Made by a program: the position numbers and the translations under genes. 64,000 nucleotides of DNA. It comes from Parazoarcus communis. Lineage in GTDB: Bacteria > Pseudomonadota > Gammaproteobacteria > Burkholderiales > Rhodocyclaceae. Under the pieces are notes generated by a model, which was not told the origin of the DNA, made no database searches, and worked only from the letters and a program-made list of their open reading frames with translations. Location of the stretch: the NCBI RefSeq assembly GCF_003111645.1, contig NZ_CP022187.1, positions 682,001-746,000 on the forward strand. The letters are read 5' to 3'. Of this stretch, positions 36,292 to 44,959 are shown piece after piece. How positions within the stretch are numbered: position 1 is the first letter of the stretch; every line of letters begins with the position of its first letter.

Positions 36292-37053
36292 TCAGAATGC
36301 CAGTTCCGAGAGTGCCGACACCACCAGGCCTGCACCGATCAGGATCAGGATGCCGAAGGCAATGCGCCGCATCGTGACCTGTGCCAGCGGGGGCGGGTAG
36401 TGCCTGCCGGCCGCAGTGGCGAGTGCGACGAGCAGGGCGGCGATTGCGGCCAGGATCCAGATCTCGCGTGTAAGTTCGCCGTTGATCCCGAGATAGACCG
36501 TGCGTGTCGCCGACGTGAAGGCGAACACCAGCAGCAGCATGTGGCGCACGACAGCCAGATCCATCGGCTGGCGATAGAAGTGGAAGATCGCGGGGGGGCC
36601 GGCCATGCCGAAGAGACCGCCGAACAGGCCGGAGAACAGTCCACAGACGAAGAAGCCGCGGTCGGGCGAGCGTTCCGCGTGCTGCGTCGGGCGCAGGGCG
36701 AACACCACGCCGCTGTAGGTAATGACCGCGCCGAGCAGGAGTTTCAGAATGATTGATGCGGCGCTGTTCAGGTAGTTGAGCAACAGCACGCCGGCCACGA
36801 TTGACGGGATGACGCCGAGCAGCACCGCTCCTGCCGCCCGCCAGTCGACAAGGTGCATGCGCCCTGGCAGCGCCACGGCACTGTTGACCAGGGTGATCAG
36901 GCTGACGACCGCGGCGACGACCGGAACCGGCGCCAGCTCGAATCCACTCGTCGCGCCCATCACGATCATGCCGAGACCGAAACCGGTCACGGTCTGGATA
37001 TATGTCGCGATCGCAATCACAAACATGAGTGCGGTGAGGTGTTCGATACTCAT
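36292..37053 (-). CDS. tauE: TauE/SafE-family sulfite exporter
   Basis: A 253-residue protein with about eight helices, in two half-repeats carrying the TauE motifs TGFGLGMIVMG (about residues 23-33) and GGLFGMAGPPAIF (about residues 144-156). TauE of Cupriavidus exports sulfite formed by Xsc. It lies 75 bases downstream of pta on the same strand and converges with iseR. This window also encodes a YeiH-type exporter beside the other xsc copy. Confidence 0.87.
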   Translation of the reverse strand: MSIEHLTALMFVIAIATYIQTVTGFGLGMIVMGATSGFELAPVPVVAAVVSLITLVNSAVALPGRMHLVDWRAAGAVLLGVIPSIVAGVLLLNYLNSAASIILKLLLGAVITYSGVVFALRPTQHAERSPDRGFFVCGLFSGLFGGLFGMAGPPAIFHFYRQPMDLAVVRHMLLLVFAFTSATRTVYLGINGELTREIWILAAIAALLVALATAAGRHYPPPLAQVTMRRIAFGILILIGAGLVVSALSELAF

Positions 37054-37128
37054 TGTTTGTCCGCCCAGTTAGGTCAGACGCCCGGCGCGGTCCGGATGGG
37101 GCCGGTGCGGGCGTTCGGTGCCGACGCC

Positions 37129-38145
37129 TTATGCGGCAGCCGCCGATTTTGCTGTCAGTGCCTGCACCACGGTGACTGCGATGACGTGAAAGACGTCTTC
37201 GGCGCTGCAGCCGCGCGAGAGGTCGTTGGCGGGTTTGGCCAGGCCTTGCAGCAGAGGGCCGATGGCGACCGCACCCCCTACGCGCTCGGCCAGCTTGTAA
37301 CCGATGTTGCCGGCTTCGAGGTTGGGGAAGATCAGGACGTTGGCCTTGCCCTTGACCTGGGATGCCGGCAGCTTGCGGTTGGCGATCTCGGCGACGATGG
37401 CGGCATCGAGCTGCACATCTTCGTCGATGGCCAGCCCGGGCCGCTGTGTCTTCACCAGGCGCGACGCCTCGACCACCTTGTCTACCGCGGCGTGGCGGGC
37501 GCTGCCGCTGGTGGAGAAGGACAGCATTGCAACGCGCGGTTCTTCCATCAGCAGGTTGCGTGCGCTGTCCGCAGCGGCCATGGCGATCTCGGACAGTTCG
37601 GTTGCGTTCGGATCGACGACCAGACCGCAGTCGGAGAAGATCAGTCCGCCCTTGAGCGTATGAAAGGGCTCGCACAGCATCATCAGGAAAAAGCTGGATA
37701 CGAGCTTGAATGACGGGTTCACACCGATCACCTGGATCGCATTGCGCACGACATCCGCGGTGGTGCGGACTGCGCCCGATACGGTGCCGTCGGCGTAGCC
37801 GGTGCGTACCAGCAGGTTGGCGCAGACCAGCGGATCGCGTGCAGCAGTCTCTGCCTGCTCGGCGGTCATGCCTTTCTTGCTGCGCAACTCGAACAGGGTG
37901 CGGGCGAGCGCGGCCTGGTTGGGGGCGTCGGCCGGGTCGTGAAACTCGATGCCGTCTAGCGGCAGTCCATGCTCGGCTGCCAATGCGGTGCTGCGGTTGC
38001 GATCCCCGACCAGAATGATCCGGGCAATGCCTTCTCGGGTTGCACGTACGGCAGCCTCGAGTACGCGGGCGTCGTCACCTTCGGACAATGCAATCCGCGC
38101 GGGCGCGCTTTGCGCCTGCTCAATGATTCGGTTGAGCGCTTTCAT
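37129..38145 (-). CDS. pta: Phosphate acetyltransferase
   Basis: A 338-residue Pta of the short (catalytic domain only) type, which converts acetyl phosphate plus CoA to acetyl-CoA. PTA motifs: VKGKANVLIFPNLEAGNIGYK and the MSGAVRTTADVVRNAI-like active-site helix (SGAVRTTADVVRNA). The start has a GAGGAAC site. It is the usual partner of Xsc, removing its acetyl phosphate product. A rho-independent terminator separates it from xsc copy 2 upstream, so it probably has its own promoter in 38146-38345. Confidence 0.95.
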   Translation of the reverse strand: MKALNRIIEQAQSAPARIALSEGDDARVLEAAVRATREGIARIILVGDRNRSTALAAEHGLPLDGIEFHDPADAPNQAALARTLFELRSKKGMTAEQAETAARDPLVCANLLVRTGYADGTVSGAVRTTADVVRNAIQVIGVNPSFKLVSSFFLMMLCEPFHTLKGGLIFSDCGLVVDPNATELSEIAMAAADSARNLLMEEPRVAMLSFSTSGSARHAAVDKVVEASRLVKTQRPGLAIDEDVQLDAAIVAEIANRKLPASQVKGKANVLIFPNLEAGNIGYKLAERVGGAVAIGPLLQGLAKPANDLSRGCSAEDVFHVIAVTVVQALTAKSAAAA

Positions 38146-38185
38146 CAGTCTCGTTCCTCACGAAGTCCGGCTGTGGGAGGTGCAG

Positions 38186-38234
38186 AAAAAAATGCGCCGG
38201 AAACCCTGGTTAAGGGGGACCAGGACTTCCGGCG
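38186..38234 (-). terminator. Rho-independent terminator after xsc copy 2
   Basis: On the minus strand a long stem (CGCCGGAA and ACCAGG arms, 38195-38234) is followed by CAT and seven T residues (A-run at 38186-38192). It lies between xsc copy 2 and pta and should end the xsc transcript. A second perfect 8-bp hairpin (CTCAATCC / GGATTGAG) is at 38240-38271. Confidence 0.85.
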
Positions 38235-38345
38235 AAAAACTCAATCCAAGGAGGGATGGGTCTGGATTGAGCGGTGCAGACAGGGTGCAGCAACGGAGAC
38301 AATTGCCTGAGGGGTCAGCAATCGCCTCTGCATTTGCTCAGCAGG

Positions 38346-40166
38346 TCAGACGTAGTCCTTGTACTTGTCGAGGTGACGAACCGGCTTGGACAGTGCATCG
38401 CGGCGGAAGGGGTCGCCGAGCTCACGGGTACACATGATCTCGATGATGGTGGTCTTGCCTTCGTTCATCTGCATGTCGATGGCCTTCTTCAGCGCCGGGC
38501 CGACATCCTCGATTTTGTCGACGGTGATGCCCTCGGCGCCCATGGCGCGGGCGATCTCGGCGAAGGACTGGTTGTCGAGCTCACCGGCGACGAAGCGGCG
38601 GTTGTAGAAATCGACCTGGTTCTTCTTCTCCGCACCCCACTGACGGTTGTGGAACACCACCGCGGTGACCGGGATGTTGTGACGCACGCAGGTCATGGTC
38701 TCCATCAGGCTCATGCCCCAGGCACCGTCGCCGGCGTAGGACACGGCCGGACGATGGGGCGCGGCGACCTTGGCACCGATGATGGTGGGGAAGGCGTAAC
38801 CGCAGTTGCCGAAGCTCATCGCCGCGAAGAAGGAGCGCGGCTTCTCGAAGCGCAGGTAGCTGTTGGCCACCGAGTTGATGTTGCCGATGTCGGTCGACAC
38901 CATCACGTCCTCGGGCATCGCCTTCTCGAGCTCACGCAGCACCTGACGCGGATGCAGATAGTCGCCACCCTGGAAGGTCTTCTCCTTCGCGTTCTCCTCG
39001 ATCATGTCGAGGCTGAAGGCATCCTTCTCGTGCGTCCACTCGTCGAGCTCCTTCTCCCACGCCGCCTTCTCGTCGGCGATCTTCTGCGCGCGGGCAGCCT
39101 TGTCGGCATCGCACGCCAGGGTCTTGCCTTCCAGACGACGGGTCAGCGCCACGGCGGCCGCCTTCGCATCGCCGCAGATCCCGACCGAGATCTTCTTCAC
39201 CAGGCCGAGCATCTTGTTGTCGGCGTCGATCTGGATGATCTTTGCGTTCTTGGGCCAGTAGTCCATGCCGTGCTGGGGCAGGGTACCGAAGGGGCCCAGA
39301 CGCGAACCCAGCGCCACCACCACGTCGGCCTGCGCCATCAGCTTCATCGCCGCCTTCGAACCCTGGTAGCCCAGCGGGCCGCACCACAGCGGATGGCTCG
39401 CGGGGAAGGAATCGTTGTGCAGGTAGCTATTGACCACCGGTGCGCCCAGGCGCTCGGCCAGGGCCTTGCACTCCTCGACCGCATCGGCCATCACCACGCC
39501 ACCGCCGGAGATGATCACCGGGAACTTGGCCGTGGCCAGCAGCGCTGCGGCCTCGTCGAGCGACTGCTCGCCACCGGCGCCCCGGTCCAGACGGGCGGGC
39601 TTGGGAATCTCGCAGGTAATGTCACCGTAGAAATAGTCACGCGGAATGTTCAGCTGGGTCGGGCCCATCTCGCTCATGGCGCGATCGAAACAGCGGCCGG
39701 TGTACTCGGCCATGCGGGCCGGGTGGGTCACGTGGCCCTGGTACTTGGTGAACTCCTGGAACATCGGCAGCTGGTTGCACTCCTGGAAACCACCCAGCCC
39801 CATGCCCATGGTGCCCGTCTCCGGGGTCACGATCACCACCGGGCTGTGGGCCCAGAAGGCGGCGCCGATCGCGGTCACGCAGTTGGAGATGCCGGGGCCG
39901 TTCTGGCCGATCACCACGCCGTGGCGACCCGAGACGCGGGAGAAGCCATCGGCCATGTGGCCGGCGCCCTGCTCATGCACCACCGGGATCAGGCGGATGC
40001 CGGCCGGCGCGAAGATATCCATCGCATCCATGAAGGCCGAGCCCATGATGCCGAACATGTCGGTCACGCCGTTCGAGACCAGGGTCTCGACGAAGGCCTC
40101 GGAAGGGGTCATGCGGGTGGGACCGACGGGCACGGACCGGTTGGCTTGGCTGTTCTGATCGCTCAT
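38346..40166 (-). CDS. xsc: Sulfoacetaldehyde acetyltransferase, copy 2
   Basis: A 606-residue thiamine-diphosphate enzyme, identical in protein sequence to copy 1 as far as I can compare; the nine or so base differences are synonymous. E65 and GDGAWGMS are both present. It sits next to pta, tauE and the ise genes, so this copy is in the complete catabolic context. Start choice is as in copy 1. A divergent IclR gene shares its promoter. A terminator separates it from pta. Confidence 0.95.
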   Translation of the reverse strand: MSDQNSQANRSVPVGPTRMTPSEAFVETLVSNGVTDMFGIMGSAFMDAMDIFAPAGIRLIPVVHEQGAGHMADGFSRVSGRHGVVIGQNGPGISNCVTAIGAAFWAHSPVVIVTPETGTMGMGLGGFQECNQLPMFQEFTKYQGHVTHPARMAEYTGRCFDRAMSEMGPTQLNIPRDYFYGDITCEIPKPARLDRGAGGEQSLDEAAALLATAKFPVIISGGGVVMADAVEECKALAERLGAPVVNSYLHNDSFPASHPLWCGPLGYQGSKAAMKLMAQADVVVALGSRLGPFGTLPQHGMDYWPKNAKIIQIDADNKMLGLVKKISVGICGDAKAAAVALTRRLEGKTLACDADKAARAQKIADEKAAWEKELDEWTHEKDAFSLDMIEENAKEKTFQGGDYLHPRQVLRELEKAMPEDVMVSTDIGNINSVANSYLRFEKPRSFFAAMSFGNCGYAFPTIIGAKVAAPHRPAVSYAGDGAWGMSLMETMTCVRHNIPVTAVVFHNRQWGAEKKNQVDFYNRRFVAGELDNQSFAEIARAMGAEGITVDKIEDVGPALKKAIDMQMNEGKTTIIEIMCTRELGDPFRRDALSKPVRHLDKYKDYV

Positions 40167-40288
40167 GATGCGCTGTCTCCTGTTAGGGAAGGTTTTATAT
40201 CGAAACCGGTACGAAGAGTTCCGATAAGTGAGATTGAGACGAACTTTAGGCTGGCGAGAGATGGGAGTCAACGAAAAATTTCAAAAAA

Positions 40289-40305
40289 CGATACGACTTG
40301 TATCG
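40289..40305. promoter_or_regulatory. Palindromic operator candidate between xsc copy 2 and iclR
   Basis: Same CGATAC-N5-GTATCG inverted repeat as at 8674-8690, unchanged, although three substitutions occur elsewhere in the divergent promoter region. Confidence 0.55.
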
Positions 40306-40336
40306 GAAAAAGAAACTGAACTATGATGGAACGGCC

Positions 40337-41176
40337 ATGAACGACACCACACACACCTCGCATCAGAGCGCCACGCAGCCGGAGATCGCCCGCATCGACG
40401 GGGATACGCCGACGCTGCGCCTGTTTGCGCTGCTCGAAGTGATCGCGCAGAAGAACCAGTTCTTCTCGCTGCAATCGCTGGTGGAAGAGACGGGTCTCCC
40501 GAAGCCGACGCTGCACCGGATGCTGCAGCAGCTCGAGAGCGCGGGGATGCTGCAACGGGACGGCGACGGGCGTCACTACAGTACGGGGATGCGGCTGCGG
40601 CGCATGGCCGAGCAGCTGCTGCTGAACAACACGGTGCATGGTGCGCGGCGCGCGGTGCTGCGCCAGCTGGTCGATGAAGTGGGCGAGAGCTGCAACCTCA
40701 CCGCGCTGTCGGGCAGCGAGGTGCTGTACCTGGACCGGGTGGAGACGCCGGCGCCGCTGCGCTTTTACCTGCACCCGGGCTCGAGGGTGCCGGCGCACTG
40801 TTCGGCCAGCGGGAAGCTGTTTCTGGGGCAGATGAGCCCGAGCCAGCGCAAACGCCTGCTCGAACACACGCCGCTGGAGAAATACACCGCACGCACGCTG
40901 ACCACGTTCGAGGCGCTCGACGCGGAGGTGGAGCGGGTGAGCCGGGACGGGTACGCGTTTGACGACGAAGAGTTCCTGCCGGGGCTGTTCTGTCTGGCGG
41001 TGCTGGTGCCGAACCCGAACGGGCGCTCGAACACGGGGATCGCGATCCAGGCGCCGGTGATGCGGCTGAGCCACGACAAGGTGCTCAAGCTGCTGCCGGC
41101 CTTGCAGCGGGCGGCACAGGCCATGGCAAAGATCGAGGCCGATGCGATGCCGGAGAGCAGTCAGAGTAGCGCCTGA
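40337..41176 (+). CDS. IclR-family regulator of xsc, copy 2
   Basis: A 279-residue IclR regulator, identical to copy 1 except for the C-terminal tail (SSQSSA here). Same winged helix and effector domain, same start logic (ATG 40337 with GGAACGG). It is divergent from xsc copy 2 and followed, 53 bases on, by dadA on the same strand. Two identical regulators probably bind both xsc promoters. Confidence 0.92.
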   Translation: MNDTTHTSHQSATQPEIARIDGDTPTLRLFALLEVIAQKNQFFSLQSLVEETGLPKPTLHRMLQQLESAGMLQRDGDGRHYSTGMRLRRMAEQLLLNNTVHGARRAVLRQLVDEVGESCNLTALSGSEVLYLDRVETPAPLRFYLHPGSRVPAHCSASGKLFLGQMSPSQRKRLLEHTPLEKYTARTLTTFEALDAEVERVSRDGYAFDDEEFLPGLFCLAVLVPNPNGRSNTGIAIQAPVMRLSHDKVLKLLPALQRAAQAMAKIEADAMPESSQSSA

Positions 41177-41229
41177 GTCGGGGTTTCGGCAGGGACTGCA
41201 GGCAAGGCGCCCACAACAAGCGGAGATGC

Positions 41230-42534
41230 ATGATGAGAGTTGCGGTGCTGGGGGCCGGTGTGGTCGGCGTGGCGTCGGCCTGGTATCTGGCGCGAGCCGG
41301 TTTCGAGGTGACGGTGATCGACCGCCAGCCGGATACCGGGCTGGAAACGAGCTTCGCCAACGGCGGCCAGATTGCGGTGTCCCACGCCGAACCGTGGGCG
41401 AACCCGTCTACGCCGCTGAAAGCCCTGTCCTGGCTCGGCCGCGAAGATGCCCCCTTGCTCTTTCGTCTGCGTGCCGATCCGGCCTTGCTTGGCTGGACGC
41501 TGCGTTTCCTGCGCGAGTGCCTGCCGGGGCGCACGCGGCAGAACATCCGCCACATTCTGAATCTGGCCTCGTACAGCCGCCAGTGCCTCGGCAGCCTGCG
41601 GCGCGAACTTGCGGGTGAAGGCGGGCTGCACTACGACCATCTGGAGCGCGGGATTCTGCATTTCTATACCGATCCTGCGGAGTATCGGGCGGCGGTACAT
41701 GCGGCTGGCATCATGCGTGAGTTCGGTTGCGACCGAAAACTGCTCAGCGTGGACGAATGCATTGCGCTCGAACCGGCGCTGGCTTCAAGTGCGTCCGCGC
41801 TCGTTGGTGGCGATTACACCCGTGAGGACGAGTCGGGCGATGCCCATGTCTTTACCCGGCAACTCGCAGCGCATTGCCGGCGGATCGGTGTGCGTTTCAT
41901 GCTCGGCGACGGGGTCCGGGCGCTTGAGCGTAAAGACGAACGCGTAACCGCGGTGCTCACCGACACGGGCGGGCGCATCGAGGCCGACGCCTGTGTGGTC
42001 GCGCTGGGGAGCTACAGCCCGCTCTTGCTGCGCCCGCTCGGACTGCGTATTCCGGTGTATCCCGCCAAGGGCTATTCAGCAACGCTGGCCCTGGCGCCCG
42101 ATTCCGTCGCACCCACCGTCAGTCTCACCGACGACGGCCACAAACTCGTGTTCTCCCGTCTGGGCAATCGCCTGCGGGTCGCGGGTACAGCGGAATTCAA
42201 CGGCTACGACCTGTCGCTCAATCCTGCACGAAGCAATGCCTTGCTCGCGCGCACCCGCAGTCTTTTCCCTGATCTGCGCGAGACCAGCGAACCGGAACTG
42301 TGGTGCGGGCTGCGTCCGGTCACACCGTCCAGTGTGCCGCTGATCGGGCGCACGGCGCTGCCCAATCTCTGGCTCAACACAGGGCACGGCACGCTGGGCT
42401 GGACCATGGCCTGCGGCTCGGGCGCGGCGCTGGCTGATCTGCTGCGCTCAAGGGCGCCAGGCCTCGCTTTCCCGTTTGTCGGGCAGGATCACAGCGTGCG
42501 CGACGCGGCCGGAGAGCTGTCAGTCCAGCGCTGA
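41230..42534 (+). CDS. dadA: D-amino acid dehydrogenase small-subunit-like flavoprotein (DadA)
   Basis: A 434-residue FAD enzyme with VLGAGVVGVASAWYLARAG at the N-terminus and the DadA-typical C-terminal LNTGHGTLGWTMACGSGAAL. It closely follows E. coli DadA in layout (LETSFANGGQI, FGSYS-like ALGSYSPLLL). DadA oxidatively deaminates D-amino acids at the membrane. It follows iclR copy 2 by 53 bases. Taurine dehydrogenase large subunit is in the same COG, so a role in taurine oxidation is a possible alternative; no small subunit partner is present. Start could also be 41233. Confidence 0.85.
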   Translation: MMRVAVLGAGVVGVASAWYLARAGFEVTVIDRQPDTGLETSFANGGQIAVSHAEPWANPSTPLKALSWLGREDAPLLFRLRADPALLGWTLRFLRECLPGRTRQNIRHILNLASYSRQCLGSLRRELAGEGGLHYDHLERGILHFYTDPAEYRAAVHAAGIMREFGCDRKLLSVDECIALEPALASSASALVGGDYTREDESGDAHVFTRQLAAHCRRIGVRFMLGDGVRALERKDERVTAVLTDTGGRIEADACVVALGSYSPLLLRPLGLRIPVYPAKGYSATLALAPDSVAPTVSLTDDGHKLVFSRLGNRLRVAGTAEFNGYDLSLNPARSNALLARTRSLFPDLRETSEPELWCGLRPVTPSSVPLIGRTALPNLWLNTGHGTLGWTMACGSGAALADLLRSRAPGLAFPFVGQDHSVRDAAGELSVQR

Positions 42535-42565
42535 GCGCAGGCTCGGTGGTCCGGCGGAAACAGCT

Positions 42566-43105
42566 TCATTCGGCTGCCGGCGCATCCCCCTGGGCCGGGA
42601 ACAGTACGTCGGTATAGCCAAAACGGCTGAAATCACGAACCCGCATCGGGTACAGGGTGCCGATCAGGTGGTCGCACTCGTGCTGGACGACCCGCGCATG
42701 AAACCCGTCCACACAGCGGTCGATCGGTGTGCCGTCGGCATCGAAGCCCTGATAGCGCAGGCGGCGAAAACGCGGCACGATGCCGCGCAGGCCCGGCACC
42801 GACAGGCAGCCCTCCCAGTCCTCATCTTCTTCTGCGCCGAGCGGCGTGAGCACGGGATTGATCAGGATGGTGGGTGGAACTGCCGGTGCATCGGGGTAGC
42901 GCGCGCTGCGCTCGAAACCGAAAATCACCAGCTGCAATCCGACGCCGATCTGGGGCGCTGCGAGGCCGACGCCACCGGCCGCGGCCATGGTGTCGAACAT
43001 GTCGGCAATCAGGGTGTTCAGCTCGCGCGTGCCGAAGGCCTTCACCGGGGCGGCGGGCTGGAGCAGGCGTGGGTCGCCCATTTTCAGGATGCTGCGGACG
43101 GTCAT
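42566..43105 (-). CDS. def: Peptide deformylase
   Basis: A 179-residue protein with all three deformylase motifs: [10 protein letters not shown] (residues 45-54), EGCLSVPG (metal Cys) and QHECDHLIG (metal His pair with catalytic Glu). It removes the N-formyl group from nascent proteins. It is likely an accessory copy because the usual fmt partner is not next to it. It is convergent with dadA and followed upstream by the NnrU-like gene. Confidence 0.95.
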   Translation of the reverse strand: MTVRSILKMGDPRLLQPAAPVKAFGTRELNTLIADMFDTMAAAGGVGLAAPQIGVGLQLVIFGFERSARYPDAPAVPPTILINPVLTPLGAEEDEDWEGCLSVPGLRGIVPRFRRLRYQGFDADGTPIDRCVDGFHARVVQHECDHLIGTLYPMRVRDFSRFGYTDVLFPAQGDAPAAE

Positions 43106-43134
43106 GGCGGTTTACTCGTGGTGGCGGTTATTCG

Positions 43135-43803
43135 TCATGGTGTGCGGGTTTGAGGATGGCTTATCGTTTCGAGTTCGCGCGCTTCGCCCGCGCTCAGGCG
43201 GCGACCCGGCAGCGGGAACAGGCCGGGGACCCTGGCCTGATACCGTACATAGGCTTCGCCATGGAAGCCGCGAAGCTTTCGTTCCTCGAACAGCGATCCG
43301 ATCCAGAGGTAGAGCGAGATGAACACGGTGCTCAGCAGTCGCGCCTCGTCCATGTCGCGGGTCCAGAGAATGACAAGTCCGAGTGCGTACCACGGATGGC
43401 GGACGTAGCGGTGCAGCGGCGAGAGGCGAAAGCCGCCGAGATCCTCCACGGCATGTTCGCGGCTGCGCCATTGCGCGAGACCGGTGAAGCTGCCCATGTC
43501 GTAATAGCGGCTCGAGACCGCGAAGCCGGCAAGCGCAGCCAGCGCGAGGGCGTTGGCCAGCCACGCGTAGATACCGGTCCATGCCCACAGCAGGGGGCCG
43601 GACCAGCTGAAGGTGAGCCATAGCGGCGGGACCAGCAGTACGATGCCGAGCAGGTTGAACAGAATGCGGTAGGACGGCATCAGCGCGGGCGCGTGACGCG
43701 CCACCAGGGCCTTGAAGCCAAGCGCGGCCAGCAGCGAGTGGATAGCGCCATAGGCGATCCAGCTCAGGCTCAGAATGATGATCTGCAGCGGGTCCAGGTG
43801 CAT
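43135..43803 (-). CDS. NnrU / isoprenylcysteine methyltransferase-like membrane protein
   Basis: A 222-residue protein with about five helices. The C-terminal part has RYVRHPWYALGLVI, EERKLRGFHGEAYVRYQARV and PGLFP, the pattern shared by NnrU and ICMT-like methyltransferases (the HGEAY...Y region contacts the cofactor in ICMT). The ATG 43801-43803 (MHLDPLQ) is chosen over a longer frame. It is 29 bases from def. Function undetermined. Confidence 0.75.
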   Translation of the reverse strand: MHLDPLQIIILSLSWIAYGAIHSLLAALGFKALVARHAPALMPSYRILFNLLGIVLLVPPLWLTFSWSGPLLWAWTGIYAWLANALALAALAGFAVSSRYYDMGSFTGLAQWRSREHAVEDLGGFRLSPLHRYVRHPWYALGLVILWTRDMDEARLLSTVFISLYLWIGSLFEERKLRGFHGEAYVRYQARVPGLFPLPGRRLSAGEARELETISHPQTRTP

Positions 43804-43861
43804 CGGGAAGTAATCGTCCTGTTTCCGGGCCGGTTTGTAGGTCGCAAGGTGTGAGCCGGGC

Positions 43862-44776
43862 TCACAGCGGCGGTGTGCCGTGCTCACTATAACGCGCTGT
43901 CTCGGCTTGCAGCCACAGGCGGAACTCGGTGAGCGCCACCCGCTCTGCCTTGCGCTCGGGCACGATCAGATAATAGGCGCGTTCGCTGCGCGCGCTGTGC
44001 GGGCAGGGCATGATCAGCTCGCCAGCATCCAGCTCCTGCCGGATCAGGAAGGGCGGGATCAGCGCCACGCCGAGCTGGTGAATCGCGGCCTGCGCCAGCA
44101 TCGAGAACAGTTCCAGTCGCGGTCCGCTCATGTCCTGCTCGACCCGCATGCCGAGCGACTCGAACCAGTGCCGCCAGCCGTAGGGGCGGGTGGTCTGCTG
44201 CAGCAGGGGGAGGGTGGAGATTTCCGCCGCGTTCATCACCGGCTTCACGCCCTTCAGCTTGGGGCTGCACACCGGCACCGGATTCTCGTGCATCAGAAAG
44301 TGGGCCTCGGTACCCGGCCATCCGGCGTCGCCAAAGTAGATTGCGGCGTCAAACTCGGTCTCGTCGAACAGGAAGGGGCGCGTGCGTGTGCTCATGTTGA
44401 CGGTGCTGTCGGGGTGGCGGGCGAGGAAGTCCGGCAGCCGCGGCAGCAGCCAGCGTGTGGCAAAGGTCGGCACCACCGCAAGCTCCAGCTTGGCGCCGCG
44501 TCCATGGTGCGACATCACCGACAGCGTGTCGCGTTCGACCGCGTCGAGCCGGGCCGAAATCTGCCGGCTGTAGCTCTCTCCGGCCTCGGTCAGACGCACG
44601 CCGCGCCGCGTGCGGCGAAACAGGCTGACGCCGAGGAAGTCTTCCAGAGACGCAATCTGACGGCAGACTGCACTTTGCGTCAGGGCCAGTTCATCGGCCG
44701 CGAGGGTAAAGCTTTCGTGCCGTGCCGAGGCGTCAAACGCTAGCAAGGCGGCGGTGCTGGGGATTTTTCTGCGCAT
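43862..44776 (-). CDS. gcdR: LysR-family regulator (GcvA-like), probable glutarate regulator
   Basis: A 304-residue LysR protein: HTH at residues about 8-65 (LALTQSAVCRQIASLEDFLG, RTRRGVRLTEAGE) and the GcvA-type effector domain (AIYFGDAGWPG). It is divergent from the glutaryl-CoA dehydrogenase gene across 183 bases that should hold both promoters. In Pseudomonas a LysR-type GcdR controls gcdHG; the same arrangement is seen here. Confidence 0.85.
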   Translation of the reverse strand: MRRKIPSTAALLAFDASARHESFTLAADELALTQSAVCRQIASLEDFLGVSLFRRTRRGVRLTEAGESYSRQISARLDAVERDTLSVMSHHGRGAKLELAVVPTFATRWLLPRLPDFLARHPDSTVNMSTRTRPFLFDETEFDAAIYFGDAGWPGTEAHFLMHENPVPVCSPKLKGVKPVMNAAEISTLPLLQQTTRPYGWRHWFESLGMRVEQDMSGPRLELFSMLAQAAIHQLGVALIPPFLIRQELDAGELIMPCPHSARSERAYYLIVPERKAERVALTEFRLWLQAETARYSEHGTPPL

Positions 44777-44959
44777 GGACGGTCTCTTTCCGGCGTGTCG
44801 TATTGAACCTGAGTCGGAATTACGGAGTGAATAGAACGCACAGCTTACTTCGAAATAGTCGTTTGCCGACAGCGCCGGGGAAGCCTAGTATCGATTCACC
44901 GGGCGGGGCAGACGATGCTGCCGCCAACAAACCACCAAGATTCGTTCAAGGAGATCCAC

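Larger units (their letters stand above)
38346..41155. repeat. xsc-iclR: Direct repeat copy B: xsc-promoter-iclR block
   Basis: Partner of 6731-9540. The repeat is in the same orientation, starts on the xsc stop codon and ends a few codons before the iclR stop. The left flank is the pta terminator region and the right flank is dadA, neither related to the flanks of copy A. Confidence 0.95.

Noticed and set aside
6731-41155. Possible insertion sequence or composite transposon made by the two xsc-iclR repeats
   Set aside because: No transposase, terminal inverted repeats or target duplications are visible. The repeats are coding genes bounded at their ends.
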